A stretch of DNA of 64,000 nucleotides from Culturomica massiliensis (GTDB taxonomy: Bacteria; Bacteroidota; Bacteroidia; Bacteroidales; Marinifilaceae), in NCBI RefSeq assembly GCF_900091655.1, contig NZ_LT594621.1:2500532-2564531 (forward strand), read 5' to 3'. Shown piece by piece: positions 48,771-57,324 of the stretch. The position numbers were made by a program, and so were the translations under genes. The notes below the pieces were generated by a model. The model was given only the letters and a program-made list of their open reading frames with translations, ran no database searches and was not told the origin of the DNA. Every line of letters starts with the position of its first letter. Within the stretch, counting starts at the first letter, position 1.

Positions 48771-48889
48771 CCAAAACTTATCCGCAAAACCCGTGAGAAA
48801 AATCGTAAATCGTAAATCGTAAATCAAAAATCATAAATACGCTCTCCCTCCTCTCAACCTCTGTTTTTCAATTTAAAATCTAAAATCCA
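48771..48889. repeat. Direct repeat copy 2 (AAATCGT-rich unit)
   Basis: Same order of blocks as 48577-48715 but about 20 bp shorter, because there are fewer AAATCGT/AAATCAT units. This looks like length variation of a short tandem array. Confidence 0.75.
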
Positions 48890-48918
48890 AAATCTAAAAT
48901 TACACAACAAGTCCGTCC

Positions 48919-50392
48919 CAGTCATGTTCGGAAGAACAGTCCCTCCAATTTTGGAAATCAAAAAAAACATACCAGTTATTAACAATCATGTATTATTTTG
49001 TTAGTAACTAATTGTTTTATAATGTATTGACTTGTATTTAAATATCTATATTTGTTTTCATAAACAATAGATATATGTCAACCATCTTTAATCAGAAAAT
49101 TGATTTGATTCAGCTATTGCGTCAGATTCCTGATGAACATATCCTAAAAATAGCCACTAAAAGTAAAGTTGATCATTATGCCAAAGTATTGAATGGCCGT
49201 TTGATGTTTTATTTGCTTTTATCAGGAATCCTTCGTACAGATAAATTGAGCCAGCGTGGTCTGGCTGATTCCTTTTCCTCTCCTCTTTTTCGTACTTTAT
49301 TTAATTTTAAAGGTAAACCAACGATATCCCATAGTTCCATATCCGATCGTCTGTCCACCATGAATACTGATTTCTTCCGGGAGTGCTACGAAACGATCTA
49401 TCATATTTTCAGTTCTTTATACAGTACGAAAGAGATCGAAAACTTATGTCTTCAGCGTGTGGACAGTACTCTTGTAAGTGAAGCCTGCAATCACCTCAAA
49501 CAGGGAATGCCGTGCGGCAATCTTTACGGGAAAAAGAAAATGATGAAATATACCATCAATTTTGACGGAATGTTTGCTTCTTTTGCAACGACTCATTCGG
49601 GTGATAGTGAAGCCAGCGAATCCCATGTACTTCCTGAGAATGTGCTCAGCCATTTTCAAAAGATAAAGGATCACTCTTCTGTTTATATCCTTGACCGCGG
49701 TCAGAATTCTGCCGAAGCATTCAGGACAATGAAAAGTCAGGATGGACTCCTTTTTGTAGGCAGACTGACCGATAAACGGAAAATGCTGGTGGTGGAGGAC
49801 CTGAAAAAGGGAAATGATGTTTTCACAGACGGAGACCTTCTTGAAGACAAATTGGTTAAACTTTATAAACGGGAAGAAAAACTCAATAAAGAAGGAAGAA
49901 AAGTAGTAACAACCAGACTCGTTGATGAAACTTTCCGGGTAGTGCGTTTTAAACCTCAGGGTAAAGGCGAAATTTTACTCATAACTAACTGTCTGGAACT
50001 TACAGCTCAGACTATTACTCAGATATACCGTCGACGGTGGGATATTGAAGTCTTTTTTCGTTTTATCAAACAGGAACTGAATTTCAGCCATTTTCTCTCC
50101 ATGAATGAAAACGGAATACAGATTGTGATGTATATGACCCTGATTACGGCTATGCTGGTGATGATTTATAAACGGGAAAATAATATCGGATATACCACGG
50201 CTGTCAGAAGAATGGGCATTGAACTCGAAAATCTGATTATGGCCATTATCGTTATTGAAAGCGGGGGAGATCTGAATAAAACGCAACTCAGACCTCCTGT
50301 CTGAAAATTTAGGAGCACTTGAGAAGACCAGAAAAAAAGAATATATGGAAAAAGACAACCATGGACAATATTTTTTCTTCCGAACATGACTG
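48919..50392 (+). mobile_element. IS4-type insertion sequence, 1474 bp
   Basis: Perfect 18-bp terminal inverted repeats: CAGTCATGTTCGGAAGAA at 48919-48936 and its reverse complement at 50375-50392. They are flanked by a perfect 9-bp target duplication AGTCCGTCC (48910-48918 and 50393-50401). One intact transposase gene lies inside. The element looks complete and possibly active. It sits between aroE and the iorAB leader region. Confidence 0.93.
49075..50304 (+). CDS. IS4-type DDE transposase
   Basis: 409 residues. Three acidic positions in IS4-like contexts: VDSTLVSEA (first D), YILDRGQNSAEAF (second D), and YRRRWDIEVFFRFIKQELNF (the Y-R-E signature with the catalytic Glu). The N-terminus (IFNQKIDLIQLLRQIPDEHI) is the helical region common in Bacteroidetes IS4 transposases. 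It performs cut-and-paste transposition at the 18-bp inverted repeats around it. TATATTTG, about 30 bp upstream of the start, fits a Bacteroides -7 box. No frameshift. Confidence 0.92.
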   Translation: MSTIFNQKIDLIQLLRQIPDEHILKIATKSKVDHYAKVLNGRLMFYLLLSGILRTDKLSQRGLADSFSSPLFRTLFNFKGKPTISHSSISDRLSTMNTDFFRECYETIYHIFSSLYSTKEIENLCLQRVDSTLVSEACNHLKQGMPCGNLYGKKKMMKYTINFDGMFASFATTHSGDSEASESHVLPENVLSHFQKIKDHSSVYILDRGQNSAEAFRTMKSQDGLLFVGRLTDKRKMLVVEDLKKGNDVFTDGDLLEDKLVKLYKREEKLNKEGRKVVTTRLVDETFRVVRFKPQGKGEILLITNCLELTAQTITQIYRRRWDIEVFFRFIKQELNFSHFLSMNENGIQIVMYMTLITAMLVMIYKRENNIGYTTAVRRMGIELENLIMAIIVIESGGDLNKTQLRPPV

Positions 50393-50502
50393 AGTCCGTC
50401 CCAGTGTGTAAATTTTAGCTTGAACAGTTCCGGTCAGACTGAAATTTATCTGAAACTTCGAATTTCTAAATTTCCAGATTTTTAAATCTCATCTTTTCTT
50501 TT

Positions 50503-50510
50503 TATCTTCG
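50503..50510 (+). promoter_or_regulatory. Possible -7 box of the iorAB transcript
   Basis: TATCTTCG, close to TAnnTTTG; TTTT instead of TTTG lies about 20 bp upstream (50479-50482). It would start transcription about 20 nt before the short aromatic ORF. Confidence 0.4.
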
Positions 50511-50535
50511 CAAACGTTATCGGATAAAAAAATCT

Positions 50536-50610
50536 ATGTACCGACCGTCTGAATATTATTTTGTTTTAGCTTACATCATGGGCACCCTGAAATTCCACTG
50601 GGGGCTATAA
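50536..50610 (+). CDS. Putative aromatic-rich leader peptide of iorAB
   Basis: 24 codons, beginning MYRPSEYYFVLAYIMG and ending KFHWGL. It has four Tyr, two Phe and one Trp (7 of 24 aromatic, plus His), a composition far from average. Tyr, Phe and Trp are exactly the amino acids whose 2-oxo acids IorAB acts on. It sits just downstream of a promoter-like TATCTTCG and is followed directly by TTTTTTTT (50611-50618). Beyond it, competing hairpins precede iorA. This suggests a ribosome-sensing leader, but I see no textbook terminator, and chance cannot be excluded. Confidence 0.5.
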   Translation: MYRPSEYYFVLAYIMGTLKFHWGL

Positions 50611-50630
50611 TTTTTTTTGCTACAATTTTA

Positions 50631-50681
50631 CCGGATACAAAGCCGGCATCAACCGTCATGTTCTTTCGTATATCCGGCTTT
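50631..50681 (+). promoter_or_regulatory. Competing hairpins upstream of iorA
   Basis: The segment TATCCGGCTTT (50671-50681) can pair with CCGGATA (50631-50637, 7 bp) or with AAAGCCGG (50639-50646, 8 bp), but not with both at once. Such alternatives are typical of attenuator switches. No T-run follows the second hairpin, so any control would have to act differently, for example on translation. Confidence 0.4.
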
Positions 50682-50726
50682 CCATAACAGAATTCAATTA
50701 TTGACGATTATAAAACCCAAACAATT

Positions 50727-52313
50727 ATGCAAAGACAGCTACTATTAGGTGTTGAAGCTATTGCCCAAGGTGCAATAGACAGCGGGATATCGGGCGTTTA
50801 TGCTTACCCCGGCACCCCTTCGACTGAAATTACCGAATATATTCAAACTTCCAAAGAAGCCATTGCCCGTAACATCCACAGAGCTTGGGCTGCAAATGAA
50901 AAAACGGCCATGGAATCGGCATTAGGAATGTCGTATGCCGGAAAACGTGCCTTGGTATGCATGAAACACGTAGGGATGAATGTGGCAGCCGATTGTTTTA
51001 TGAATGCAGCTGTCACAGGGGCAAACGGCGGTCTGCTTATAATAGCAGCAGACGACCCATCGATGCACTCTTCCCAAAACGAACAGGATTCACGGGCATA
51101 CGGAAAATTTGCCTTAATACCGACCCTGGAACCCTCCAATCAGCAGGAAGCCTATGAAATGACCCGCTACGGCTTTGCTCTCTCGGAAACCGTCGGCAGT
51201 CCGGTATTGCTGCGTATTACAACGCGCTTAGCACACTCCCGGGCCGGTGTTACGCCATCTGACGGGCTTCCGGAAAACCATTTGCATCTCCCGGAAAACA
51301 AACGCCAATTTGTATTATTACCGGCCATTGCAAGAAAAAGATACAAGCTGTTATTGGAAAAACAAGCCGATTTTGTCAGAGCTTCCGAGCAATCACCATT
51401 CAACCAATACCTGGACGGTGAAGATAAATCACTGGGGATTATTGCCTGCGGTATCGCATACAACTACCTGATGGAAAATTTCAACGGTAAATGCAAATAC
51501 CCTGTTGTTAAAATCAGTCAATATCCGCTACCCCGCAAAATGATCAAACGTCTGCTCCGGGAATGCAAGCAGATATTGGTGTTGGAAGAAGGTTATCCGA
51601 TAGTCGAGGAAATGCTGAAAGGCTATCCCGGCCTGGAAAATATTATGGGCCGTCTGGACGGAACCCTTCCCCGCGACGGAGAACTGAATCCCGATTTAGT
51701 AGCGAAAGCACTTTGCTTCCCGACAACCGAAGGTGCTCCGGTACCGGAAATTGTAACGCCACGCCCTCCGGCCCTCTGTACCGGATGCAGCCACCGGGAT
51801 GTCTATAAAGCATTGAACGAAGTCATCTCCACATACGGAGAAGGACGTGTATTTTCAGACATCGGTTGCTATACTCTGGGAGCACTCCCTCCCTTCGAAT
51901 CCATCAACAGTTGCGTAGATATGGGCGCTTCCATTACGATGGCAAAAGGTGCTTGCGATGCGGGACTGTTTCCGACGGTAGCCGTCATCGGCGACTCCAC
52001 GTTCACTCATTCGGGCATGACCGGCTTATTGGATGCCGTCAATGAAAAAACACCGATTACAGTCATCATCTCCGATAACGAATCGATTTCAATGACCGGC
52101 GGACAGGAATCTTCCGCTTTAGGCAGAATAGAGTCGATCTGTAAAGGCATCGGAGTCGAACCCGAGCATATCCGCGTTCTTCTTCCAGTTCCTAAAAACC
52201 ACGAAGAGTTGTGTAAAATTATCCGTGAGGAACTGGAATACAAAGGTGTATCGGTAATTATTCCCCGCAGGGTTTGCATACAGAAAGCTGCAAGAGACAG
52301 TAAAAAGAAATAA
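50727..52313 (+). CDS. iorA: Indolepyruvate:ferredoxin oxidoreductase, alpha subunit
   Basis: 528 residues. With IorB it converts aromatic 2-oxo acids (indolepyruvate, phenylpyruvate, hydroxyphenylpyruvate) and CoA to aryl-acetyl-CoA and CO2 using thiamine diphosphate and ferredoxin; the reverse direction can serve biosynthesis in anaerobes. Visible: the pyrimidine-binding region (GVYAYPGTPSTEITEYIQ, NEKTAMESALGMSYAGKRAL), CTGCSHR, and the ThDP motif SDIGCYTLGALPPF...GDSTFTHSGMTGLLDAV...DNESISMTGGQ. Archaeal and many bacterial IorA proteins carry a C-terminal ferredoxin-like domain with cysteine clusters. Here the protein stops at IIPRRVCIQKAARDSKKK, just where that domain would begin. The start follows a 5' region with a possible leader peptide. 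iorB follows 64 bp downstream. Confidence 0.93.
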   Translation: MQRQLLLGVEAIAQGAIDSGISGVYAYPGTPSTEITEYIQTSKEAIARNIHRAWAANEKTAMESALGMSYAGKRALVCMKHVGMNVAADCFMNAAVTGANGGLLIIAADDPSMHSSQNEQDSRAYGKFALIPTLEPSNQQEAYEMTRYGFALSETVGSPVLLRITTRLAHSRAGVTPSDGLPENHLHLPENKRQFVLLPAIARKRYKLLLEKQADFVRASEQSPFNQYLDGEDKSLGIIACGIAYNYLMENFNGKCKYPVVKISQYPLPRKMIKRLLRECKQILVLEEGYPIVEEMLKGYPGLENIMGRLDGTLPRDGELNPDLVAKALCFPTTEGAPVPEIVTPRPPALCTGCSHRDVYKALNEVISTYGEGRVFSDIGCYTLGALPPFESINSCVDMGASITMAKGACDAGLFPTVAVIGDSTFTHSGMTGLLDAVNEKTPITVIISDNESISMTGGQESSALGRIESICKGIGVEPEHIRVLLPVPKNHEELCKIIREELEYKGVSVIIPRRVCIQKAARDSKKK

Positions 52314-52377
52314 TCAATGTTTCATCACCGGTTTGTATCATACTGCATTGAAACAAACCACACATAAATCGTAACTC

Positions 52378-52962
52378 ATGAAAACAGACATTATATTAGC
52401 AGGAGTCGGTGGGCAAGGCATCTTGTCCATCGCCGCAGCCTTAGGATCGGCAGCCCTGACAAACAATCTATATATGAAGCAAGCCGAAACCCACGGCATG
52501 AGCCAGCGGGGAGGAGATGTACAATCCTTTATGCGCATTTCAGACCAACCCATTTTTTCCGATCTGATTGCTAAAGGAACCGCTGACATCATCCTATCGG
52601 TAGAACCCATGGAAGCTCTTCGCTATCTTCCCTATTTGCGCCGGGGAGGATATGTGGTAACGAATTCCACTCCCTTCATCAATATTCCGAACTACCCGGA
52701 TACCGGGTTATTGATGGAGACGTTGAAGGCATTACCTCATCAGGTCATTATCGATGCCGATACCCTTGCAAAAGAATCAGCCGGGAATGTCCGGGCCGGC
52801 AATTTTGTCATGTTAGGCGCCGCCTCTCCTTTTATCGAAATTCCGTTTGAATACCTCGAAGAAGGCATTCGCGCCATTTTTGCACGTAAAGGTGAAGATA
52901 TCGTCGAAATGAATTTAAAAGCCTTGCGGGCCGGAAGGGAATTTGCCCAAAACTACCGGTAA
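52378..52962 (+). CDS. iorB: Indolepyruvate:ferredoxin oxidoreductase, beta subunit
   Basis: 194 residues, the usual size. Gamma-domain fold of the 2-oxoacid:ferredoxin oxidoreductases: DIILAGVGGQGILSIAAALG (glycine loop), KQAETHGMSQRGGDVQSFMR and DIILSVEPMEALRYLPYL. Forms the complex with IorA encoded directly upstream. An intrinsic terminator follows immediately, so iorAB is a two-gene unit. Confidence 0.95.
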   Translation: MKTDIILAGVGGQGILSIAAALGSAALTNNLYMKQAETHGMSQRGGDVQSFMRISDQPIFSDLIAKGTADIILSVEPMEALRYLPYLRRGGYVVTNSTPFINIPNYPDTGLLMETLKALPHQVIIDADTLAKESAGNVRAGNFVMLGAASPFIEIPFEYLEEGIRAIFARKGEDIVEMNLKALRAGREFAQNYR

Positions 52963-53290
52963 TAGAAAAACAAAACAGCCGGCTGAAAAAAATATCAGCC
53001 GGCTGTTTTCATACACCTCATCCCCTTCTCTCAGAATCTTTTTCCCCTTTCCTTTTTATTTTTTACCTTTATTGTATTATCTTTACCCGTCAAAAACATC
53101 AATATATTTTATTGATTTTTTGTAAAATAAGTCCGTAGGCTTATTTACTATTTTCGCAGACTCTTTGTGTACAGACACTTAAAATATTGAAATATACAAT
53201 TAATTTTGAACAATTAGTTAAAATATTAATCCAAAGAATCTTTCGGGTCGGTTGTACCGGCCAGGAAGATGATAACTTAAATAAATTAAC
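52963..53290. other. 328-bp gap before etfB
   Basis: Holds the iorB terminator, then AT-rich DNA with TATTTTCG at 53149-53156 (a weak -7 candidate). A small stem GGTCGG/CCGGCC (53246-53262) lies in the probable etfB leader. No gene. Confidence 0.6.
52972..53009 (+). terminator. Intrinsic terminator after iorB
   Basis: Perfect 15-bp stem AAAACAGCCGGCTGA (52972-52986) / TCAGCCGGCTGTTTT (52995-53009) with an 8-nt loop and terminal T's, 9 bp after the iorB stop. Confidence 0.92.
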
Positions 53291-54163
53291 ATGAAAGGAC
53301 TGAAAATTGTTGTTCTTGCGAAGCAGGTTCCCGACACGAGAAATGTGGGAAAAGATGCAATGAAAGCCGACGGAACTGTAAACAGGGCAGCTTTACCTGC
53401 TATTTTTAACCCTGAAGACCTGAACGCTCTGGAGCAGGCATTAAGATTAAAAGATAAAATTGAAGGGACAACCGTACACATTTTAACGATGGGTCCGGGC
53501 CGGGCCGCTGAAATTATCCGGGAAGCCATGTTCCGCGGAGCAGACGGAGGCTTTTTGTTGTCCGACCGGGCTTTTGCCGGTTCGGATACTTTGGCAACCT
53601 CCTATGCGCTGGCTTGCGCCTTACAAAATTTAAAAACCGATTTACTGATTTGCGGCCGTCAGGCTATCGACGGCGATACCGCACAGGTAGGTCCCCAGGT
53701 AGCAGAAAAATTAGGAATTCCGCAAGTTACCTATGCAGAAGAAATTCTTGAATGTAATGATCAGAAAATAACGATCAAACGCCGTCTCGAAAGAGGCATT
53801 GAAGTCGTTGAGTGTCCTATGCCCTGTGTCGTTACAGTCAATGGCTCGGCTGCCCCTTGCCGTCCCCGTAATGCACGTTACGTCATGAAATACAAATATG
53901 CCCGTGCCACACAGGAAATGCAGGACGCGGATGAAGACTATATCAATTTACTGCACGAGCGTCCTTATCTGAAAATTACCGAATGGAGTGTAAACGACAT
54001 CAAATGCGAATCCCAGGAACTGGGCTTAAGTGGTTCTCCCACAAAAGTAAAAAACATCGAGAGTGTCGTATTCCAGGCTAAAGAAGCCAAAGTATTGGAA
54101 CCCAGCGACGAAGCCATCGATGCTATGATGAAAGAATTAATTACAAACCACACCATTGGCTAA
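53291..54163 (+). CDS. etfB: Electron transfer flavoprotein, beta subunit
   Basis: 290 residues, a little longer than the roughly 250-260 usual for the family. EtfB binds AMP, or a second FAD in bifurcating types, and with EtfA accepts electrons from acyl-CoA dehydrogenase. Motifs: KIVVLAKQVPDTRNVG, FNPEDLNALEQALRLKD, TVHILTMGPGRAAEIIREAM, GGFLLSDRAFAGSDTLATSY, LLICGRQAIDGDTAQVGPQV and the recognition-loop region VVECPMPCVVTV. It starts the unit etfB-etfA-acyl-CoA dehydrogenase. The gaps within the unit (81 and 89 bp) each contain a dispersed repeat. Confidence 0.95.
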   Translation: MKGLKIVVLAKQVPDTRNVGKDAMKADGTVNRAALPAIFNPEDLNALEQALRLKDKIEGTTVHILTMGPGRAAEIIREAMFRGADGGFLLSDRAFAGSDTLATSYALACALQNLKTDLLICGRQAIDGDTAQVGPQVAEKLGIPQVTYAEEILECNDQKITIKRRLERGIEVVECPMPCVVTVNGSAAPCRPRNARYVMKYKYARATQEMQDADEDYINLLHERPYLKITEWSVNDIKCESQELGLSGSPTKVKNIESVVFQAKEAKVLEPSDEAIDAMMKELITNHTIG

Positions 54164-54238
54164 TTTACGATTTATGATTTACGATTTACGATTGCTATAA
54201 GCAACGGAATCAAAAATCTTCAATCAAAAATCAAAAAT
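54164..54238. repeat. Dispersed AT-rich palindromic element, copy in etfB-etfA gap
   Basis: TTTACGATTTATGATTTACG on the left and CAAAAATCTTCAATCAAAAA on the right flank the centre ATTGCTATAAGCAACGGAAT. Confidence 0.6.
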
Positions 54239-54244
54239 GAAATT

Positions 54245-55264
54245 ATGAACAGCGTATTTGTATATTGCGAAATAGAAGAGGGTGTTGTAGCAGACGTAAG
54301 TCTTGAGCTGCTGACAAAAGGACGTACCCTCGCCACGGAGCTCGGGGTAAAGCTTGAAGCCATCGTATTAGGCAGTGACCTGAAAGGAGTTGAAAAACAA
54401 GTATTTCCTTATGGAGTAGATACCCTTTGGGTAGGAGACGACAAACGTTTATATCCGTACACGACTCTTCCCCACACCTCTATCCTGGTTAATTTATTCA
54501 AGCAGGAAAAACCCCAGATTGCTTTTATGGGAGCCTCAAGCATAGGACGTGACCTCGGACCCCGCGTTTCTTCTGCACTGCACAGCGGTCTTACTGCCGA
54601 TTGTACCAGTCTGGAAATCGGAGACTACGAAGACAAAAAAAATGATAAAATATACCATAACCTGCTGTACCAAATCCGGCCGGCTTTCGGAGGTAACATC
54701 GTAGCCACCATTGTCAATCCGGATTGCCGTCCGCAAATGGCGACAGTACGGGAAGGTGTTATGAAAAAAGAAATTTTCGATGCCAATCACAAAGGAGAGA
54801 TAAAGACAATCGATGTCAATAAATTTACCGCTCCGGAAGACTTCGTAATCCATGTCATCGAACGCCACATGGAAAAATCGAAGGTAAACCTGAAAGCAGC
54901 TCCGATCATCGTTGCCGGAGGATACGGTGTAGGATCGAAAGAGAACTTCCAGTTATTACACGAACTGGCCGGTGTGCTGGGCGGAGAAGTAGGGGCTTCC
55001 CGGGCTGCTGTCGATGCCGGTTTCTGTGAGCACGAGCGTCAGATCGGTCAGACGGGTACCACCGTTCGTCCGAAATTGTATATTGCCTGCGGTATCTCCG
55101 GACAAATCCAGCATACTGCCGGTATGGAAGAATCGGCTATGGTTATCGCCATCAATACCGATAACAACGCCCCGATCAATAAGTTTGCCGACTATGTCAT
55201 CACCGGAGACCTGAATGTCATCATTCCGAAGATGATACAGTATTATAAGAAGAACAGCAAGTAA
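54245..55264 (+). CDS. etfA: Electron transfer flavoprotein, alpha subunit
   Basis: 339 residues, normal length. Partner of EtfB; carries the FAD that shuttles electrons from acyl-CoA dehydrogenase. The C-terminal FAD domain is clear: APIIVAGGYGVGSKENFQLL, GGEVGASRAAVDAGF, QIGQTGTTVRPKLYIACGIS, GQIQHTAGMEESAMVIAINT, NNAPINKFADY. The N-terminal domain includes IAFMGASSIGRDLGPRVSSA and LTADCTSLEI. The start is ATG 54245, directly after a repeat copy. Confidence 0.95.
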   Translation: MNSVFVYCEIEEGVVADVSLELLTKGRTLATELGVKLEAIVLGSDLKGVEKQVFPYGVDTLWVGDDKRLYPYTTLPHTSILVNLFKQEKPQIAFMGASSIGRDLGPRVSSALHSGLTADCTSLEIGDYEDKKNDKIYHNLLYQIRPAFGGNIVATIVNPDCRPQMATVREGVMKKEIFDANHKGEIKTIDVNKFTAPEDFVIHVIERHMEKSKVNLKAAPIIVAGGYGVGSKENFQLLHELAGVLGGEVGASRAAVDAGFCEHERQIGQTGTTVRPKLYIACGISGQIQHTAGMEESAMVIAINTDNNAPINKFADYVITGDLNVIIPKMIQYYKKNSK

Positions 55265-55266
55265 AT

Positions 55267-55344
55267 AATTTTTGATTTACGATTTTTGATTTACGATTAA
55301 CGAAGTGAGTTGAAATCAAAAATCTAAAATCATAAATCTAAAAT
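55267..55344. repeat. Dispersed AT-rich palindromic element, copy in etfA-acd gap
   Basis: ATTTTTGATTTACGATTTTT on the left and AAATCAAAAATCTAAAATCA on the right, with TTAACGAAGTGAG in the centre (core TAACGAA). Confidence 0.65.
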
Positions 55345-55353
55345 AAAGTAAGT

Positions 55354-57060
55354 ATGGCTAATTTTTATACAGATAACGAAGATATAAAATTTCATCTCGG
55401 ACACCCGTTGATGGAAAAAATTGTAGCATTAAAAGAGCGTAACTATACGGAAGCACAGGAATTTGAAAGTGCTCCGCGTGATTTCGAAGATGCTATTGAC
55501 AACTACGACAAAGTATTGGAAATTGTCGGAGAAATTTGCGGAGATGTCGTAGCGGTAAATGCAGAATCAGTAGACGCAGAAGGTCCGCAGGTGGTAGACG
55601 GTCATGTACAGTATGCTGCCGGTACACAACAAAACATCGATGTAATCAACCAAGCCGGATTGAACGGGATCTCACTGCCGCGGAAATACAACGGATTAAA
55701 CTTCCCGATCACTCCGTTTATCATGGCAGCGGAAATTGTAGCCCGCGCCGATGCCGGATTGCAAAATATATGGGGATTGCAGGACTGTGCCGAAACAATC
55801 AACGAATTTGCGAACGAGGAGCAAAAAGCGAAATACCTGCCCCGCGTTTGTGAAGGTGAAACCTGTGCCATGGACCTGACAGAACCGGATGCCGGTTCCG
55901 ATTTGCAAGCCGTACAACTGAAAGCAACCTACAATGAAAAAGACGGCCAGTGGTATTTGAACGGAGTAAAACGTTTTATTACCAACGGAGACGGACATAT
56001 TTCACTGGTGCTGGCCCGCTCGGAAGAAGGCACAAACGACGGACGCGGTCTGTCCATGTTTATCTACGACCGCAATAACAATGCCGTTACCGTGCGCCGT
56101 ATCGAAAACAAATTGGGAATCAAAGGCTCTCCGACCTGTGAATTGGTATTCAAAAATGCACCGGCCGAATTAGTCGGTGAACGGAAAATGGGATTGATCA
56201 AATACGTTATGGCATTGATGAATGCTGCACGTCTGGGTATCGGCGGCCAGTCTGTCGGTATTGCTGAAGCCGCTTACCGTGAAGGCCTGAAATACGCGCA
56301 AGAACGGAAGCAGTTCGGTAAAGCCATCATCGAATTCCCGGCCATCTATGAAATGCTGTCCAATATGGAAGCCAAGCTACACGGTATCCGTTCCATACTT
56401 TATGAAACAGCACGCTTTGTCGACATGTACAAAACCTACTACCACATTTCCAAAGAAAGAACATTGGAAAAAGACGAGCGTAACGAAATGAAAGAATATC
56501 AGAAAATGGCTGATATCTATACCCCGTTGCAGAAATTGTTCGCCAGCGAATATGCCAATGAAATCACCTATGACGCATTACAGATTCACGGTGGTTCCGG
56601 ATTTATGAAAGATTATCCCATTCAGCGGTATGTGCGTGATGCCCGTATTACCAATATCTACGAAGGGACTTCGCAATTACAGGTTGTAGCTGCGATTCGC
56701 GGTGTAACTACCGGACAATATGCCAAATACATTCATGAAGTGTATGAAAAAATGGCCATCAAACCGGAACACGAATATTTGCGTGAAACCCTGAAATGCA
56801 TGACCGGTCAATTGGAAACCTGCACAGCTAAGGTAGCGGAAGCCGGAAACACGGAATATACGGATTTCCACGCACGCCGATTGGTCGAAATCGCCGGATA
56901 TACAATCATCGGCTACTTGTTATTACAAGACGCCCAACGCTGTGAGAAGTTCCAGAAATCTGCCGAAATCTTTATCAATTACGGACAGGCTAAAGTGGCT
57001 GCTCATGCAGGATTTATCCATAATTTCGATCCAGATAAACTGGGTATATACAAAAAGTAA
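55354..57060 (+). CDS. Acyl-CoA dehydrogenase with C-terminal extension
   Basis: 568 residues, against about 380 for short-chain enzymes. Core motifs: CAMDLTEPDAGSDLQAVQL (FAD/substrate loop), WYLNGVKRFITNGD, ENKLGIKGSPTCELVF, GERKMGLIKYVMALMNAARL, RKQFGKAII, QIHGGSGFMKDYPIQRYVRD and RITNIYEGTSQLQ, whose Glu is the expected catalytic base. The N-terminal 60 or so residues and the C-terminal 130 exceed the core, as in the long acyl-CoA dehydrogenase subgroup. It directly follows etfBA, so electrons probably pass to that ETF. Substrate chain length cannot be told from sequence. A terminator follows at once. Confidence 0.93.
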   Translation: MANFYTDNEDIKFHLGHPLMEKIVALKERNYTEAQEFESAPRDFEDAIDNYDKVLEIVGEICGDVVAVNAESVDAEGPQVVDGHVQYAAGTQQNIDVINQAGLNGISLPRKYNGLNFPITPFIMAAEIVARADAGLQNIWGLQDCAETINEFANEEQKAKYLPRVCEGETCAMDLTEPDAGSDLQAVQLKATYNEKDGQWYLNGVKRFITNGDGHISLVLARSEEGTNDGRGLSMFIYDRNNNAVTVRRIENKLGIKGSPTCELVFKNAPAELVGERKMGLIKYVMALMNAARLGIGGQSVGIAEAAYREGLKYAQERKQFGKAIIEFPAIYEMLSNMEAKLHGIRSILYETARFVDMYKTYYHISKERTLEKDERNEMKEYQKMADIYTPLQKLFASEYANEITYDALQIHGGSGFMKDYPIQRYVRDARITNIYEGTSQLQVVAAIRGVTTGQYAKYIHEVYEKMAIKPEHEYLRETLKCMTGQLETCTAKVAEAGNTEYTDFHARRLVEIAGYTIIGYLLLQDAQRCEKFQKSAEIFINYGQAKVAAHAGFIHNFDPDKLGIYKK

Positions 57061-57087
57061 AAAAACGCCCTGCGGGGCGTTTTTTTT
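57061..57087 (+). terminator. Intrinsic terminator after acyl-CoA dehydrogenase
   Basis: AAAAACGCCC TGCG GGGCGTTTTT: a 10-bp stem with a 4-nt loop, followed by a T tract, directly abutting the stop codon. Confidence 0.9.
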
Positions 57088-57195
57088 ATAAAACATTCAA
57101 AAGCAAACATCTAAAATTTTTATTTTTTCCTCCCCAAAAGCATTCGTTTAAAATTTCAGATTATCCCCACAATCTTCTCCTGCAAAAAAGAGGAA

Positions 57196-57223
57196 TCATA
57201 AATCATAAATCTACAATTAAAAT
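57196..57223. repeat. Dispersed AT-rich element, half copy
   Basis: AATCATAAATCATAAATCTA followed by CAATTAAA: only one arm of the palindromic element is present, upstream of the tricorn-like gene. Confidence 0.4.
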
Positions 57224-57324
57224 ATGGCTTTTAAAAAAACGTTAAAATAATTTTTGGAGATCATTTGTGTGTAAAATAAATTATTTTTACAAAGTGTAGC
57301 AATTATAATTTTAAATATAATATT

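Larger units (their letters stand above)
48509..48909. other. Non-coding stretch with tandem repeat
   Basis: About 400 bp between aroE and the insertion sequence. It holds two direct copies of a 120-140 bp unit rich in AAATCGTAAATCATAAATC-type motifs. No gene is seen. Confidence 0.7.
50402..50726. other. Leader region of iorAB
   Basis: 325 bp between the insertion sequence and iorA. Contains a possible promoter, a 24-codon ORF rich in aromatic residues and mutually exclusive hairpins, each listed separately. Confidence 0.6.

Noticed and set aside
48609..48900. CRISPR array
   Set aside because: The short AAATCGT/AAATCAT units follow one another without unique spacers of constant length, and no cas genes are present.
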